This document shows positions 34,830 through 44,902 of a stretch of 64,000 nt of DNA, one piece after another. The notes below the pieces were generated by a model. That model did no database searches, was not told the DNA's origin, and saw nothing but the letters and a program-made list of their open reading frames with translations. Source of the stretch: JAWKUK01 sp964402175 (GTDB lineage: Bacteria; Planctomycetota; UBA1135; GCA-002686595); the NCBI GenBank assembly GCA_964402175.1, contig CAYOBN010000022.1, positions 3,299 through 67,298 on the forward strand. The letters run 5' to 3'. A program made the position numbers and the translations under genes. The number at the start of each line of letters is the position of its first letter. Within the stretch, counting starts at the first letter, position 1.

Positions 34830-37323
34830 ATGGCTCAAACCTGGCTCCCGCGCGGATCAGGTCCGCGCACTGCGACGGCAGGCTTGTGCGTGGCCGTGGC
34901 GCTGGCGGGCGCCATCTTGTTCGGGCTCTGGACCGACGCAGAGTCGGGCTCGCCTGGGGTCGAGGTGCTGGACCCGTCGTCGGCGGACGAAGCCCCCGGC
35001 TCCACGGGCGGTGACCACGCGCACACGCGGCTGGAGGCCGAGACCCGCGCGCCGGGCGACGCGCTGCGCCCGCGTGGACTCGCGCCGCTCGACTTGACGC
35101 ACGTCGCGGCGGCGGGCCCAGAGCTCGAGACGTTCCAGGTGCTGGTCCTGGAGGATCACACCGTACCGCGGCCGGTGGAGGGCGCGCGGGTCACGTTGCA
35201 GCGCGGGGGCGACGTGCTCGCGCGGATGGAGACCGACGTGCTCGGGCGCGCGCGCCTCGAAGCACCGCTCTCGCTGGCGGACCTCGTGATCGAGAGCGAC
35301 GAACACGTCGACACCGCGCGTCCGAACGCGCGCGCGGGCGAGGAGCTGGTCGTCGTGCTCGTGCCGAGCGGCACACTCGTCGGTCGCGTCGCGTACGCCG
35401 GGCGGCGCGTCCTCGCCGAGCAAGAGGTGCGCCTGTGGACCGGCACCGGCTTTCGCGTGGGCCGCGGGGCGCGTACAGCGGCCGTCGGACCGAGCGGTGC
35501 CTTTCAGTTCACCGACCTCGAGCCGGGTTACGTGACGATCGCGCTCGCGGCGGATGACGAGCCGCTCGTGCACGAACCGAGCTTGCGCATCCGCTCGGGC
35601 GAAGAGACTCGGGTCACGCTGCAGGTGCCCGAGGCGCGCCGCTTGACCGGCCGCGTCGTCACTGCGGAGTCCCGCGCGCCGCTCGACGGCGTGACGGTCC
35701 GCGCACGGCAGGTGATCCAGGGAAGTTGGGAGGTCAGCCAGCTCGGTCGCGAGGGCACCGTGACGGGCCGCAACGGGAGCTTCATCCTGCAGCCCTTGGC
35801 GCCGGCCCGGGTCGTGGTCTCGGCCGAGGCTCCATGGGGCGGGCGCGCGGAGCTCGAGCTCGACCTCTTCGACTCCGCTTCGCCGCCGCTCGAGCTCGCC
35901 ATCCCCGCGGCGGTCTCGCTCGAGGGTTATGCCGTCGACATCGCGGGCAGCGCCGTACCGGGAGCGCGGATCGTCGCGGTGCGCGCGGACGGAGCCGGGC
36001 GCGTCGACTGGCGCGTCGAGGCCGGCCCCGACGGCGCAGGCCGCGAGCCTGACGGGCTCGTGCTCGCTCGGACGGTGGCGGACGGAGCGGGGCGGTTCCG
36101 CTTCGCCGCCTTGCCCCCGGATTCGCGGCTCGTCCTCGTTGCCTTCGCGGAGAACCCTTCGAGCACCCTCGGGCTGCCCCGCGACGGGCGCGTCGAGGTC
36201 CGGACCCGCAGCGCAGCGGACCTGGCGGATCGGGTCCGCATCACTCTGAAGGGCGCGGCCACGGTCTCGGGCCTGGTCGTCGATGGGGCGGGGGCGCCCC
36301 TCGCAGGAGTGGAGGTCACTCCGCGGGGGGGCAGATCTCCCGTTGGTGCGGGTCGGCTCGCGCACGGCCGCCGATGGGACCTTCGTCGCGGCGTGCGCTC
36401 TACACGTGGCGCCCGCCCTCGACGTCCGGAGCGAGGGGTTCCTCGTGCAGGAGGTGTCGGCCGGGGCTGCCACACCAGCCGCGGAGGGCTTTCGGTTCCT
36501 CGCGCCGATCGTGCTCGAGCGTGAGGCGCGCCTCACCGGCATCGTGCTCGATCCGGCCGGCAACGCCGTGCGCGCTGCGGTGAAGGCGCGACGCGTGACA
36601 CGCGCACCTACCGACCCGGTACATGCCGCCTCGGATCATCTCGGGCGCTTCTCGTTCGCGCGCCTCGCGCCCGGGGTCTACGAGGTCAGCGCGCGCGCCT
36701 CCGGCTACCGCGCATCCGTCAGCGGAGCGCGGCCGCTGCGGGTCGAGGCCCCGATGGAAGAGCCCATCAGCCTCGTGCTCGTCCCAGAGCCGCTGCCCCC
36801 GCGCGGCTCGGTCGTCGGCGAGTTGGTCGTGTTCGGCACGGACGATCCCGTACCAGGGGCTCTGTTCGACGGGCTCGGCCCAGGGGCGCTCCTCGTGGAA
36901 GGCCGGCGCTTCCGCGCCGTGGGCCTGCCCGTCGGCGAAGGCCGCTTCGTGGTCTCGGCGCCGGGCTATGAAACGACGACGCTGCGGACGTTCGAGGTGC
37001 TCGCGGACCGCACGGTCGAGCTGGGCCGCTCCGCCGTTCGGCCCGCCACCAAGCTGATCGTGCGCGTGGTGAATGCCGCGGGCGACAGTGTGCAAGGCGC
37101 GGTCGTGCGGCTCGATCGCCTGCCCGAGGCCCGGGCGGGTCGCGGCGGCTTGCCCCAAGAGCTCGAAGTCCCCTCGCTCACGGGCGGATACCACTTGCTG
37201 CGCGACGTGCCTCGCGCGCGCTGGCAGCTGGTCGTCGACCACAGGACCGCGGGCCGCTACCGGGATGATCTCGTGGTCGACGGCCCGACGCAGTCGGTCA
37301 CGGTGACCTTGACCCCGCCTTGA
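34830..37323 (+). pseudogene. Carboxypeptidase-regulatory-like membrane-anchored protein, split by a frameshift
   Basis: Two overlapping frames (34830-36524 and 36283-37323) together match, end to end, the intact paralogue at 61341-63776. The frame changes at a run of seven G at 36325-36331: removing one G restores a continuous protein of about 830 residues. The N-terminus has a transmembrane anchor (GLCVAVALAGAILFGLW). Repeated beta-sandwich units of the carboxypeptidase-regulatory type follow, e.g. VEGARVTLQRGGDVLARMET and LTGRVVTAESRAPLDGVTV. The rest of both halves is well preserved, so the extra G is recent, a sequencing error, or a slippage site. Function unknown; probably cell-surface. 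Confidence 0.8.
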
Positions 37324-38126
37324 GCCCGCGCGCGCCCGCCATTGCGGAGCGCACGAGCGCGGAGCATCTGAGCCGGGCGAAGGACCTACTCGCTCGCCGG
37401 CCGTCAGGGTCGATCCCCGCATGAGCCGTGCGCTCGCACCGTCGGTCCCAGCGCCTTCATTCCTTCCGTATGCACCTTCGCTGGTGCCCTTTTGCGTCCG
37501 TCGTGTTCGAGGGGGAGCGGCCGCGGCCGCCGCGCAGGAGAGCCCGAGCAAGTCGGCCGTGAGGGAACGCGACCCCCACGGCGCCACCTACAGTGTGGGC
37601 CCGAGCACGAGCCCGCGTCGCAGCAAGGGCCCGAGCTTCCGCCCGTCGCCCGCGCCGTGCACCGGAGTGACCAGCGGGTCCATACCCAAGACGATCCCCA
37701 GCGCGGCGATCTGGGTCCGGTTGATCCAGACGTTCCCGAGGATCGCCGCCGCGAGGGCGTCCTTCGACAGGCGCCCGAGCATCAACGTGTCGACCGTCCC
37801 GAGCAACATCCAGCCGACGTTCGTCAGGACGATCGGCCAGGCGAGGCGCGCGAGCAAGGAGGCCTCGGCGCGGAGGGTAGGTAGAGGGACGTTCAACCAC
37901 GCGCGCACCCGCCCCGCTGGGCGGGATTGCGGGGTAAGGACGATACCCGGTCCGCTGCCCTACCCACCCACGAGTCGGCGCCACGCAAACCAAATTGCAC
38001 AGGGCGCCGCATGGCGGATCGAGCTGCTGCACGTCTGCCCCTCGGATTTGGCCCGTGACGCGCAGCGTGTTGCGGGATCCGACCCTCCCGAGTACGTTCG
38101 ATTCAGTTCGAGACCGAACCACTGCC
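37324..38126. other. Region largely without genes
   Basis: About 800 bases separate the frameshifted gene from the next coding region. The only recognisable content is the MATE transporter remnant at 37588-37908 on the minus strand. Frames elsewhere in this stretch encode no recognisable protein. Confidence 0.6.
37588..37908 (-). pseudogene. MATE-family efflux transporter, N-terminal remnant
   Basis: A 106-codon frame encodes the start of a NorM/MatE-like exporter: ASLLARLAWPIVLTNVGWML, then TVDTLMLGRLSKDALAAAIL and GMDPLVTPVHGAGDGRKLGP. It stops (TAG) after about two transmembrane segments where the family has about 12 and 440 residues. The following codons in all frames lack further membrane segments. 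A functional MATE exporter is therefore excluded; this looks like a deletion remnant. Confidence 0.75.
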
Positions 38127-41100
38127 ATGCCTACCCTCGCCCCCCCCCCGCAACAAGCGCGCCCGTTGCTCGCGACGGCGTCGCTCCTGGCTCTCTCTGC
38201 GGCCCTGACCGTCGAGTCCTCCGCACAGACGTACCTCACGCAGCCGACCGGTGCGCACCCCTACTCCCTCGTACGAGCGGTCGCCAGCACGCCGGATGCG
38301 AGCTGGTTGTTCGTCGGTGAAGGGGGCACCGTCGCCATCCAGGATGCGCGCGCGACGACCTACGCCGGAGCTGCCGGTGGCCCGTCGCTGCCGCCGGCGA
38401 AGGTCGTGCAGGTTGGGAGGCCAGGCGTCGTGAGCGCAGCGCTGTTGCCTCACCCCGAGCTCGATTTCGACGTCGACACGGACGGCGATGGGATCGCGGA
38501 GAACGACGTGGTCGACGTGCTCTTCGTCGCCGGCGGCCAGCTCGGCCTCTGGATGCTCGCGGTCGATCCGCGCCCGGGTGCGCCGAACCGCGCGATGCGC
38601 ATCGACGACCAGGGCAACCCGCTGAACCCGATCAGCGAGCAGAACAGCCGCCGCTTCTGCAACCAGCTCGCCCTCGTCGACGTCGGCGACACGACGTACC
38701 TCGCCGCGACCTTCGGAAAGAAGGACCAGAGCCACCTGCGCCTCTACTCGCTGGCTGCGGTGACCGCGCGGTTCGCCACCGCTGCGGCCGAGGTCGGCTT
38801 CGAGCTCCAGCCCGCCGGGTTCACGATGATCGGCGGCCGCACCGGCGCGAACATGACCGCGATCACTTCGGCCCGGACGCAGAGCTCGAGCTACGTGCTC
38901 GGCATGACGGTCGACCAGTTGACGCAGCGGCCCTCGGCGACCGCCCATGTGTACCTGGCGATGAACACCCACGGACTGATGCGAGTCTCGCTGACGCCTG
39001 GTGCCGGGGGGGTGGCGTTCACCAAGACCTGGGGGCCGATGTTCGGAACTGGAACGGCCTATGCGACGCCGGTGCCGAGTGGCACGGTCAATGCGGTCGG
39101 CGGATACCCCGCCCAGTGGTACGAGAACCTCCACCTCTACGACGTGACGCGCAGCCCGACGTTCGACGAGCTCCAACTGGACGATCCGCCCGCCTTCGTC
39201 GACGTCGCCCTGGCCAGCATCGGCTCGCAGCGCCACTTGTACTGCGCCGTCGATCACCTGAACTGGTGCCGCTTCGACCTGGGTCAGCCCTGGTCGACCA
39301 GCACACCCGTCGACTGGCATGCGGGTGAACCCGTGCCCGTGCGAGATCGAGCCAACTGGAACGGGCAGTTCATCGGGGCGGGCACCGGGCCGCAGCTCTC
39401 CGCTTGGGGCGGACGTGTCCACCTCCGGCCGGCCGACCTCCCGAACCTCCCGAACATCCCGCTGGATCAGGACTACGCCTACGCCCGGGCCCTCGAGCTC
39501 TGTGAGCCGCCGCCGGGCAGCACGGCGACCGGGCCCATCCTCGTTGTCTCGTACGGTCTTGGCCCCTGGGCGATGATCTCGGACATCCGCTCGCCGCGGC
39601 CGATCTACGACCACACCTTCGCACGGGTCTCGTCGGTGCCGCTGGCGTCGCTCCATCACGTCACCTCGTCGTTCGCGTACACTGTGGTGTACGATGCGAC
39701 GAACCTCGCGGCGGGGGCGCGAGGCTTCATCCAGGTCGGCGGTGGAGAGCTTCGGCTGCCCCCGGACCAGAGCCGCAGCGGCGGGCCCGACAAGATCATG
39801 TTCTTGCACGACGATGTCGGCGAGTTCCAGACGGGTGGCCCGTCGGCCAAGCATGCGGCGTGCCTCTCCTACATCGATCTGAACGCGCCGCCTGTCGGAG
39901 GCGCCAATACCCACTACTGGATCCGGGACGTGAGCCAGCGTGTCGGGCGCTATTGTTTCTTCGCCTCGTATTGTGAGGAGGAACCGACCGTACTCGCGTT
40001 GGCGCACAACGATGCGGGGCTGCGCCACGACGGTGCGCTCAAGACCGAGCTCGTGCAGGGTGACTGGCAGTTCGTGCGTCCGAACTACCTGCCGATCCCC
40101 GGTCAGGCGTTCGACGACCGCACGCTCGAGGTGGGTCTTGCACCGAGACCCATAAGCCAATCGGTCAGCGGCAACGAGTCGTGGTTCTTCGGCATGGTCG
40201 CGGACAGCAACGGCGCCGCTTCCAGCACAGGCGTCATGCGCGCCATCGTCGATGATCCGGGGGTCGGGCTCGTTTCGGTCAGCGAAGCGAAGTGGTGGCT
40301 CACGGGACTGAATGATCGCTGGGACCGCAACGGCCGCGCGGGCAACTACCTCGGTGGGGGCACACACGCCGATGACCTGACGGCGTTCGCGATGGCAACG
40401 CAGACGCAGACGTCGACGACAACGAACTCTCTGGCCTGGTTCAACGTCCCGGGGATGCCAGATTGTCTCTTTGTCGGCGATCGAGACGAATTGATGATGC
40501 GGGTGACCCTCCTGCAACCCAACGGCGGAACGAGCAGCCCAGCAATTGACTGGGCTCCTTTGACGCGCCGCACGCGCCTGAACTGCCATCCCGAGTATGA
40601 CCACATGCCCTACCAGCCCGGCCCGGGGTACCTCGATGCGAAGGCCTGGTGGTCGGAGTTCAACCCTGTGATGGCAGACGCTGGCGCCTCCAACGCCTGG
40701 TCCCCTCGCGTGATCCACTACCCGGATCGTGGGCCAAGCGCGCCGGAGAAGTGGCTTCTCGCCGTACCGTGCGGCTACCTTGGTGTCCCGCCTGATCTGG
40801 CGAGTCACAACCTACACGATGATGCCGCCATTAATACCGCCTATGCCACTTGGGAGGCTGGGGCGTCGTCGACAGTCCAAGCACTGCATGCCAACTACGA
40901 GCATGGACTCGTGCAGTTCTGGGATGTGACATCTCCAGACGATTTCATCTTCGGTGGCAACTTTGCGCCGAACGAACCAGAGGGATCCACTCCTCTGCCA
41001 CGCATCGTTCTTCCCGACGCCTGGTCGATGGCCTGGGAACTCGATGCTGTGACGCTCTACGCCGGTGAGGCTGCGGTGGTTGTCCTGTTTGTGGCTGACT

Positions 41101-41525
41101 TCTGCGGACATGTGCATGCGTACGACATCACTGGCCTGCCCGAGAATGCGCCTGCGGTCCTTCTGGATACTTGGGTCTGCCCTGAGCGATTCCGCGACGA
41201 CGTGAAGACCTGGCCCTATCCTGGGCCGAGTGCTGGTCGCAAGCTATCCAACGTCCGAGGCTTGGCTGTCGACACACCCTATTCACCCGAGGGGGTGGTT
41301 CTCTACGCAGCGGCGACCGAGTACGGCATTGCGGGACTCACATTTCGCAACCTCGGTACCCCAGCGGCACCGAATTGGGGCTTCGACACGGCACAGGAAC
41401 GGTGGGTCGAGACTCCGGGTAGCCCGTTCAGCGTGCAAATTCGGCCAGCGGTTGCGGGTGGGCCCAAGTGCCTGCTCGTCTCGGACGGTTGGAGTGGCCT
41501 TCGAATCTACGAGCCGGAACAGTAA
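38127..41525 (+). CDS. Large secreted protein, probable beta-propeller-like repeats
   Basis: This 1132-residue exported protein has a signal peptide (ARPLLATASLLALSAALTVE, cleaved after SSAQ). The mature part is rich in Trp, Tyr, Gly and Asp with recurrent short strands such as VASTPDASWLFVGEGGTVAI, RHLYCAVDHLNW and VRGLAVDTPYSPEGVVLYAA, resembling LVIVD/propeller repeats. No enzymatic motif or C-terminal anchor module was recognised. ATG 38127 is chosen for the signal peptide. It ends two bases before the FG-GAP gene, so the two are probably co-transcribed. GC content drops toward its 3' third. Confidence 0.75.
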   Translation: MPTLAPPPQQARPLLATASLLALSAALTVESSAQTYLTQPTGAHPYSLVRAVASTPDASWLFVGEGGTVAIQDARATTYAGAAGGPSLPPAKVVQVGRPGVVSAALLPHPELDFDVDTDGDGIAENDVVDVLFVAGGQLGLWMLAVDPRPGAPNRAMRIDDQGNPLNPISEQNSRRFCNQLALVDVGDTTYLAATFGKKDQSHLRLYSLAAVTARFATAAAEVGFELQPAGFTMIGGRTGANMTAITSARTQSSSYVLGMTVDQLTQRPSATAHVYLAMNTHGLMRVSLTPGAGGVAFTKTWGPMFGTGTAYATPVPSGTVNAVGGYPAQWYENLHLYDVTRSPTFDELQLDDPPAFVDVALASIGSQRHLYCAVDHLNWCRFDLGQPWSTSTPVDWHAGEPVPVRDRANWNGQFIGAGTGPQLSAWGGRVHLRPADLPNLPNIPLDQDYAYARALELCEPPPGSTATGPILVVSYGLGPWAMISDIRSPRPIYDHTFARVSSVPLASLHHVTSSFAYTVVYDATNLAAGARGFIQVGGGELRLPPDQSRSGGPDKIMFLHDDVGEFQTGGPSAKHAACLSYIDLNAPPVGGANTHYWIRDVSQRVGRYCFFASYCEEEPTVLALAHNDAGLRHDGALKTELVQGDWQFVRPNYLPIPGQAFDDRTLEVGLAPRPISQSVSGNESWFFGMVADSNGAASSTGVMRAIVDDPGVGLVSVSEAKWWLTGLNDRWDRNGRAGNYLGGGTHADDLTAFAMATQTQTSTTTNSLAWFNVPGMPDCLFVGDRDELMMRVTLLQPNGGTSSPAIDWAPLTRRTRLNCHPEYDHMPYQPGPGYLDAKAWWSEFNPVMADAGASNAWSPRVIHYPDRGPSAPEKWLLAVPCGYLGVPPDLASHNLHDDAAINTAYATWEAGASSTVQALHANYEHGLVQFWDVTSPDDFIFGGNFAPNEPEGSTPLPRIVLPDAWSMAWELDAVTLYAGEAAVVVLFVADFCGHVHAYDITGLPENAPAVLLDTWVCPERFRDDVKTWPYPGPSAGRKLSNVRGLAVDTPYSPEGVVLYAAATEYGIAGLTFRNLGTPAAPNWGFDTAQERWVETPGSPFSVQIRPAVAGGPKCLLVSDGWSGLRIYEPEQ

Positions 41526-41527
41526 TC

Positions 41528-42817
41528 ATGGCGAAATCGAACCAAATCCGAGTGCTGATCGCAGTCGCGTTGATGTCGCCTACCGCTGTTCGCGCCCAGG
41601 AGCTTCTGGGGGTCATTGATGGAGGGCTTCTCGACCAGATCAGTCGAGTCGAGCGCTTCAGTGACTTGGACCTCGATGGTGTTCCTGACATCCTCCTTGG
41701 ATATCTGACTGGGTTCGCGCTGCAGAGCCCTTTCGTCGGCACGGGCGCGATCGTCGTGGTCTCTGGTCGGACCCTTCAGCCTCTCTTGGGGCCAGTGGTC
41801 GCGCCAGGGGCCGTCTCGGGGAATTTCTGGTTTGACCGCGCCGGGGACTTCAACGGTGACGNNNNNNNNNNNNNNNNNNNNNNNNNNNNNNNNNNNNNNN
41901 NNNNNNNNNNNNNNNNNNNNNNNNNNNNNNNNNNNNNNNNNNNNNNNNNNNNNNNNNNNNNGCTCGGCGACATCGACGGCGACAGCGTGCCGGACTTCGC
42001 GGTCGGCGCGATGCCGATCTTCTGGTCGCCGCACATCGGGCGCGTGTACGTGTACAGCGGCGCCACCCGCCAACGCCTCTTCGAGTTCGCTGAAGACAGC
42101 AAGGGGCTTCCCAACGGGCGCGGTTGCGGTCGTTGGCTCGATGGGGGCTTCGACGTCAACGGAGACGGCATAGGCGACCTCGTCATAACGTGCGGAGGCG
42201 AAATCGCGAGCCGTGAGAGTGTCGAGGTCTACTCGTTGCGGACCGGTTCGCGGGTCGCAGAATTGGGCGAGACGACGTTCCCGGCGGCGCGCTTCTGGCA
42301 TGCTGCCTTCCTCGACGACCTCGACGGGGATGGTGACTCCGAGTGGGCATTCGCGGACGTCGACGGGTGGTTTGGGGGGGCCAGCGCCGGCCGCCTGAAC
42401 GTCTTCCGCGGCGGCCCCGGCGACGCGGAGCGGGTTTGCACACCGACGGCTGCTGGTACCGCGACGTTGGGCTGGAACGGCCCGCTACGCGCGGGACACC
42501 CGGAGCAGCGCTTCACGCTGACGAGCGGTCCGCCGCAAGGTGTCGCGCTCGTGCTGTGGGGCCTCGAGGGCCCTGCGTTCCCGCTCGGCAGCGGCGCTCT
42601 GTGTATCGCACCACCGCTGCGGCGCCTGGGCGCGCCGTTGGCCCTGGACGCTCAGGGCAGCGCCACCCTCGCGATCGACCCGCTCGCCGGCCCCCAGACG
42701 AGCGGCCCCTTCGCCTGGACCCCAGGGGCGCAGATCGTCGCGGCGGCCGTGTACCGCGACCCGACCTCGGGCGGCCTCGCGACGACCGAGGGGTGGCGGA
42801 TCCTGTTCACGCCCTGA
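41528..42817 (+). CDS. Secreted FG-GAP repeat protein with divergent C-terminal module (copy D); contains assembly gap
   Basis: A signal peptide (IRVLIAVALMSPTAVRA|QE) is followed by integrin-like FG-GAP/Ca-binding units: FSDLDLDGVPDILLGYLTG, FDRAGDFNGD, GDIDGDSVPDFAVGAMPIF, VNGDGIGDLVITCGG and LDGDGDSEWAFADVDGW. These suggest a seven-bladed propeller. The last 120 residues (VCTPTAAGTATLGWNGPLRA to VAAAVYRDPTSGGL) are a diverged copy of the C-terminal module. The N-run removes an unknown number of residues. In-frame TGA ends it at 42815; a related reading frame continues beyond. Confidence 0.8.
   Translation: MAKSNQIRVLIAVALMSPTAVRAQELLGVIDGGLLDQISRVERFSDLDLDGVPDILLGYLTGFALQSPFVGTGAIVVVSGRTLQPLLGPVVAPGAVSGNFWFDRAGDFNGDXXXXXXXXXXXXXXXXXXXXXXXXXXXXXXXXXXLGDIDGDSVPDFAVGAMPIFWSPHIGRVYVYSGATRQRLFEFAEDSKGLPNGRGCGRWLDGGFDVNGDGIGDLVITCGGEIASRESVEVYSLRTGSRVAELGETTFPAARFWHAAFLDDLDGDGDSEWAFADVDGWFGGASAGRLNVFRGGPGDAERVCTPTAAGTATLGWNGPLRAGHPEQRFTLTSGPPQGVALVLWGLEGPAFPLGSGALCIAPPLRRLGAPLALDAQGSATLAIDPLAGPQTSGPFAWTPGAQIVAAAVYRDPTSGGLATTEGWRILFTP
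41862..41961. other. Assembly gap of 100 N
   Basis: The gap lies between two FG-GAP units (FNGD before, LGDIDGDSVPDF after), so repeat similarity may have broken the assembly. Its true size is unknown. Confidence 1.
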
Positions 42818-43141
42818 CTCGAGGGACACAATGCGCCGGCGCCAGGGCGCTTCCCGGCGCTCGGGCTGCCACAGAGCTCGACGGCCGACGACCTCGCCAG
42901 CGCCATCCCGGGGCCTCCGACGCCGATCGGGAAGAGCCTCGGTGCACATTCCTTCGCCGGGCAGATCGTGCGCCTCGGTCCTCTGCCCGCGAGCGGGGCC
43001 AGTCGGCGTCTCGCGCAGCAGCCCGAGCCGGCCGCCTTGGGTGGTGGCTTCTTGAGCGGACTGAGCTGGACGTTCCAGTGTCGGTATCGCGACGGCGGGT
43101 CGTCGAACTTCGCCGATGCGATCGTCCTGCAGTTGGAGTGA
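42818..43141 (+). pseudogene. Remnant of a second C-terminal module (copy E)
   Basis: Directly after the TGA at 42815-42817 the same frame stays open for 107 codons to TGA 43139-43141. It has no start codon of its own near the beginning. Its end matches the module: RLGPLPASGASRRLAQQPEP, then SGLSWTFQCRYRDGGSSNFA and DAIVLQLE. The first half, containing the YC...NSTG part, is not recognisable. It is best read as the 3' end of a deleted neighbour gene. Confidence 0.6.
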
Positions 43142-43204
43142 ACGTGGGACGACCCAGGAGGGCGAGCGGTGTCAGGGCTCGGAGAGACCCGCCACCTGCG
43201 GCCC

Positions 43205-44902
43205 TCACTTCGGCCTGAGCGCGACCTGGACCGAGGTCGTGTCGCCGACGCGCACTTCGAACACACGTGACACGTGGTCGTGCTGCTCGGACTCGACTTC
43301 CAGGCGGTACGAACCGGCGGGGACGACCTCGTGATCGGGCGCGAGCGCGACCTCGGCGTTCGAGGACATGCTCCACGCGAACGCCTCTCCGGGCCCGTTG
43401 ACGACGTGTTGCACCGGGGGTCGCACGACTCGCCCCGAGTCGTCGAGCACCCGCCACTCGGCGCTCCAGGTTTCGAGGACGCTCGTGACCTCGACTCGGA
43501 AACGGCCCCCACGTGCGCCGCTGAACGCGACGTCGACGATCCCGGCCTCGGGGACCTCGACCTCCTTGACCTCGGAGCGGAACGCGCCGACGCTGGCGAG
43601 CCGGAGCGCATAGGGCCCCGGTGACGCCGGTAGGGCGGCGAGCCAGTACTCGTCCAACTCGGCGGCGCGTTCTGCTCGCAGGCCGCGCGCACTGCTGACG
43701 CCCGCGAGCGGTAAGAGGTCGAGGTCGAGCCGCTCCAACTGGGCCGCGTGTGCGCCGGGCAGATGGACACGGAGCGCCGGGCGCACGATGGGGCGGAGGA
43801 CCAGCAGCGCTGGCTGGGCGCCGCCCAGGGCGCCGGTGATGAGGCGCTCCTCGAGCGTCGCGTGGGTCGGGTGCTCGATCCGCAGTGTCACTTCGGCGAA
43901 CGGCGGGAACTCGAGCAAGATCGGCTGGCCCGTGGTCCGCACGCGGACTTCACCCTCAGCACACGTCGCCAGGACGTCGGCGTCCGCCAGGGCACCACCT
44001 GCGCCGAGGACGACGACCTCGAGGCCAGCGGTCGCGAGGTCGATCGAGAGCTCGGCGCCACCGACATGCACGGATTGCCTGTATATGCTCGGGGCCGATG
44101 GCGACGGGCGCCCACACAAGAGGTCGTACCGGTCGGCCACGAGGCCCGAGAACTCGAAGCGCCCGTCGGCATCCGTCGCCGTAGTCGCCACCTTCTCGAC
44201 GAGCCGGCTGCCGAGCCAGAACGCCTCTTCGCTCGCGCCGAAGACCCCCGGTACGCCGAAACGCAGGTCGAGGTCGATCGACCATCCCGGGAGCGCCTCC
44301 CCCCGCCACGTCACTCGGCCACGCAGCCGCTCGCCCGCCGTCAACGTGAGTACGACGTCCTTTACCGGCGCGCCCCGGACGAGCCGCATCACATGTGTCG
44401 CCGGCACGAGGCCCGGCGCGCGCCCGACGAGCGCGACGGAGGACGTGAAGGCCCAATCCGGCAACGGGAGCTCGAAGCGCCCGTCGAGGTCGGGTGCGAG
44501 CACGGCCCGCCCGCCATCCGCGCTCGGCAGGCCATCGGGGCCCAACTCCAGCAGGGCCACGACATGGCCTGTCCCCGTCGAGCCGCCGTCCGGGCGGACG
44601 AGCACGCCGCGCAGCCGCGGCGGATGTGCCGCTGTCGGCGCAGAACGCGTGGCACGCCCGTCAACGCCGTCGCTCGCGGGCGCGTTCGCTGTGCGTCGAT
44701 CGTCGAGGCCTGCGACCTCCGCGAGGTCGGGCCTCTCTTGCGCGAATGCGCCGTCGGCCGGCGCGCTGCTCGACGGCCCCGCGAGACCACGCGCGCGGTC
44801 CGTCGTGCGCTGGCTCGCGATCCACGCCAGTGCGAGCGTGAGTACCACACCCGAGGGCACGAGCCAGATCCAACGTGCAAGAGGCCGCTGCGACTTCGAC
44901 AT
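43205..44902 (-). CDS. Membrane-anchored protein with carboxypeptidase-regulatory-like domains
   Basis: This 565-residue protein has a short cytoplasmic start and one transmembrane helix (WIWLVPSGVVLTLALAWIA). A Pro/Ser/Ala-rich linker and several beta-sandwich repeats follow, e.g. LRGRVTWRGEALPGWSIDLD, TDADGRFEFSGLVADRYDLL and VPAGSYRLEVESEQHDHV. The architecture is like the proteins at 34830 and 61341 but the sequence is more distant. No catalytic motif was found. ATG 44902 is the first start that gives a sensible anchor. It converges on the module remnant. Confidence 0.75.
   Translation of the reverse strand: MSKSQRPLARWIWLVPSGVVLTLALAWIASQRTTDRARGLAGPSSSAPADGAFAQERPDLAEVAGLDDRRTANAPASDGVDGRATRSAPTAAHPPRLRGVLVRPDGGSTGTGHVVALLELGPDGLPSADGGRAVLAPDLDGRFELPLPDWAFTSSVALVGRAPGLVPATHVMRLVRGAPVKDVVLTLTAGERLRGRVTWRGEALPGWSIDLDLRFGVPGVFGASEEAFWLGSRLVEKVATTATDADGRFEFSGLVADRYDLLCGRPSPSAPSIYRQSVHVGGAELSIDLATAGLEVVVLGAGGALADADVLATCAEGEVRVRTTGQPILLEFPPFAEVTLRIEHPTHATLEERLITGALGGAQPALLVLRPIVRPALRVHLPGAHAAQLERLDLDLLPLAGVSSARGLRAERAAELDEYWLAALPASPGPYALRLASVGAFRSEVKEVEVPEAGIVDVAFSGARGGRFRVEVTSVLETWSAEWRVLDDSGRVVRPPVQHVVNGPGEAFAWSMSSNAEVALAPDHEVVPAGSYRLEVESEQHDHVSRVFEVRVGDTTSVQVALRPK

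Noticed and set aside
37421..38320. Plus-strand open frame of about 300 codons
   Set aside because: It is opposite the MATE remnant and encodes Pro/Arg-rich sequence with no family resemblance.
42815..42817. TGA as a recoded selenocysteine or readthrough codon joining copies D and E of the module
   Set aside because: Copy D is complete up to this TGA and no SECIS-like stem was recognised; a remnant neighbour explains the downstream frame better.
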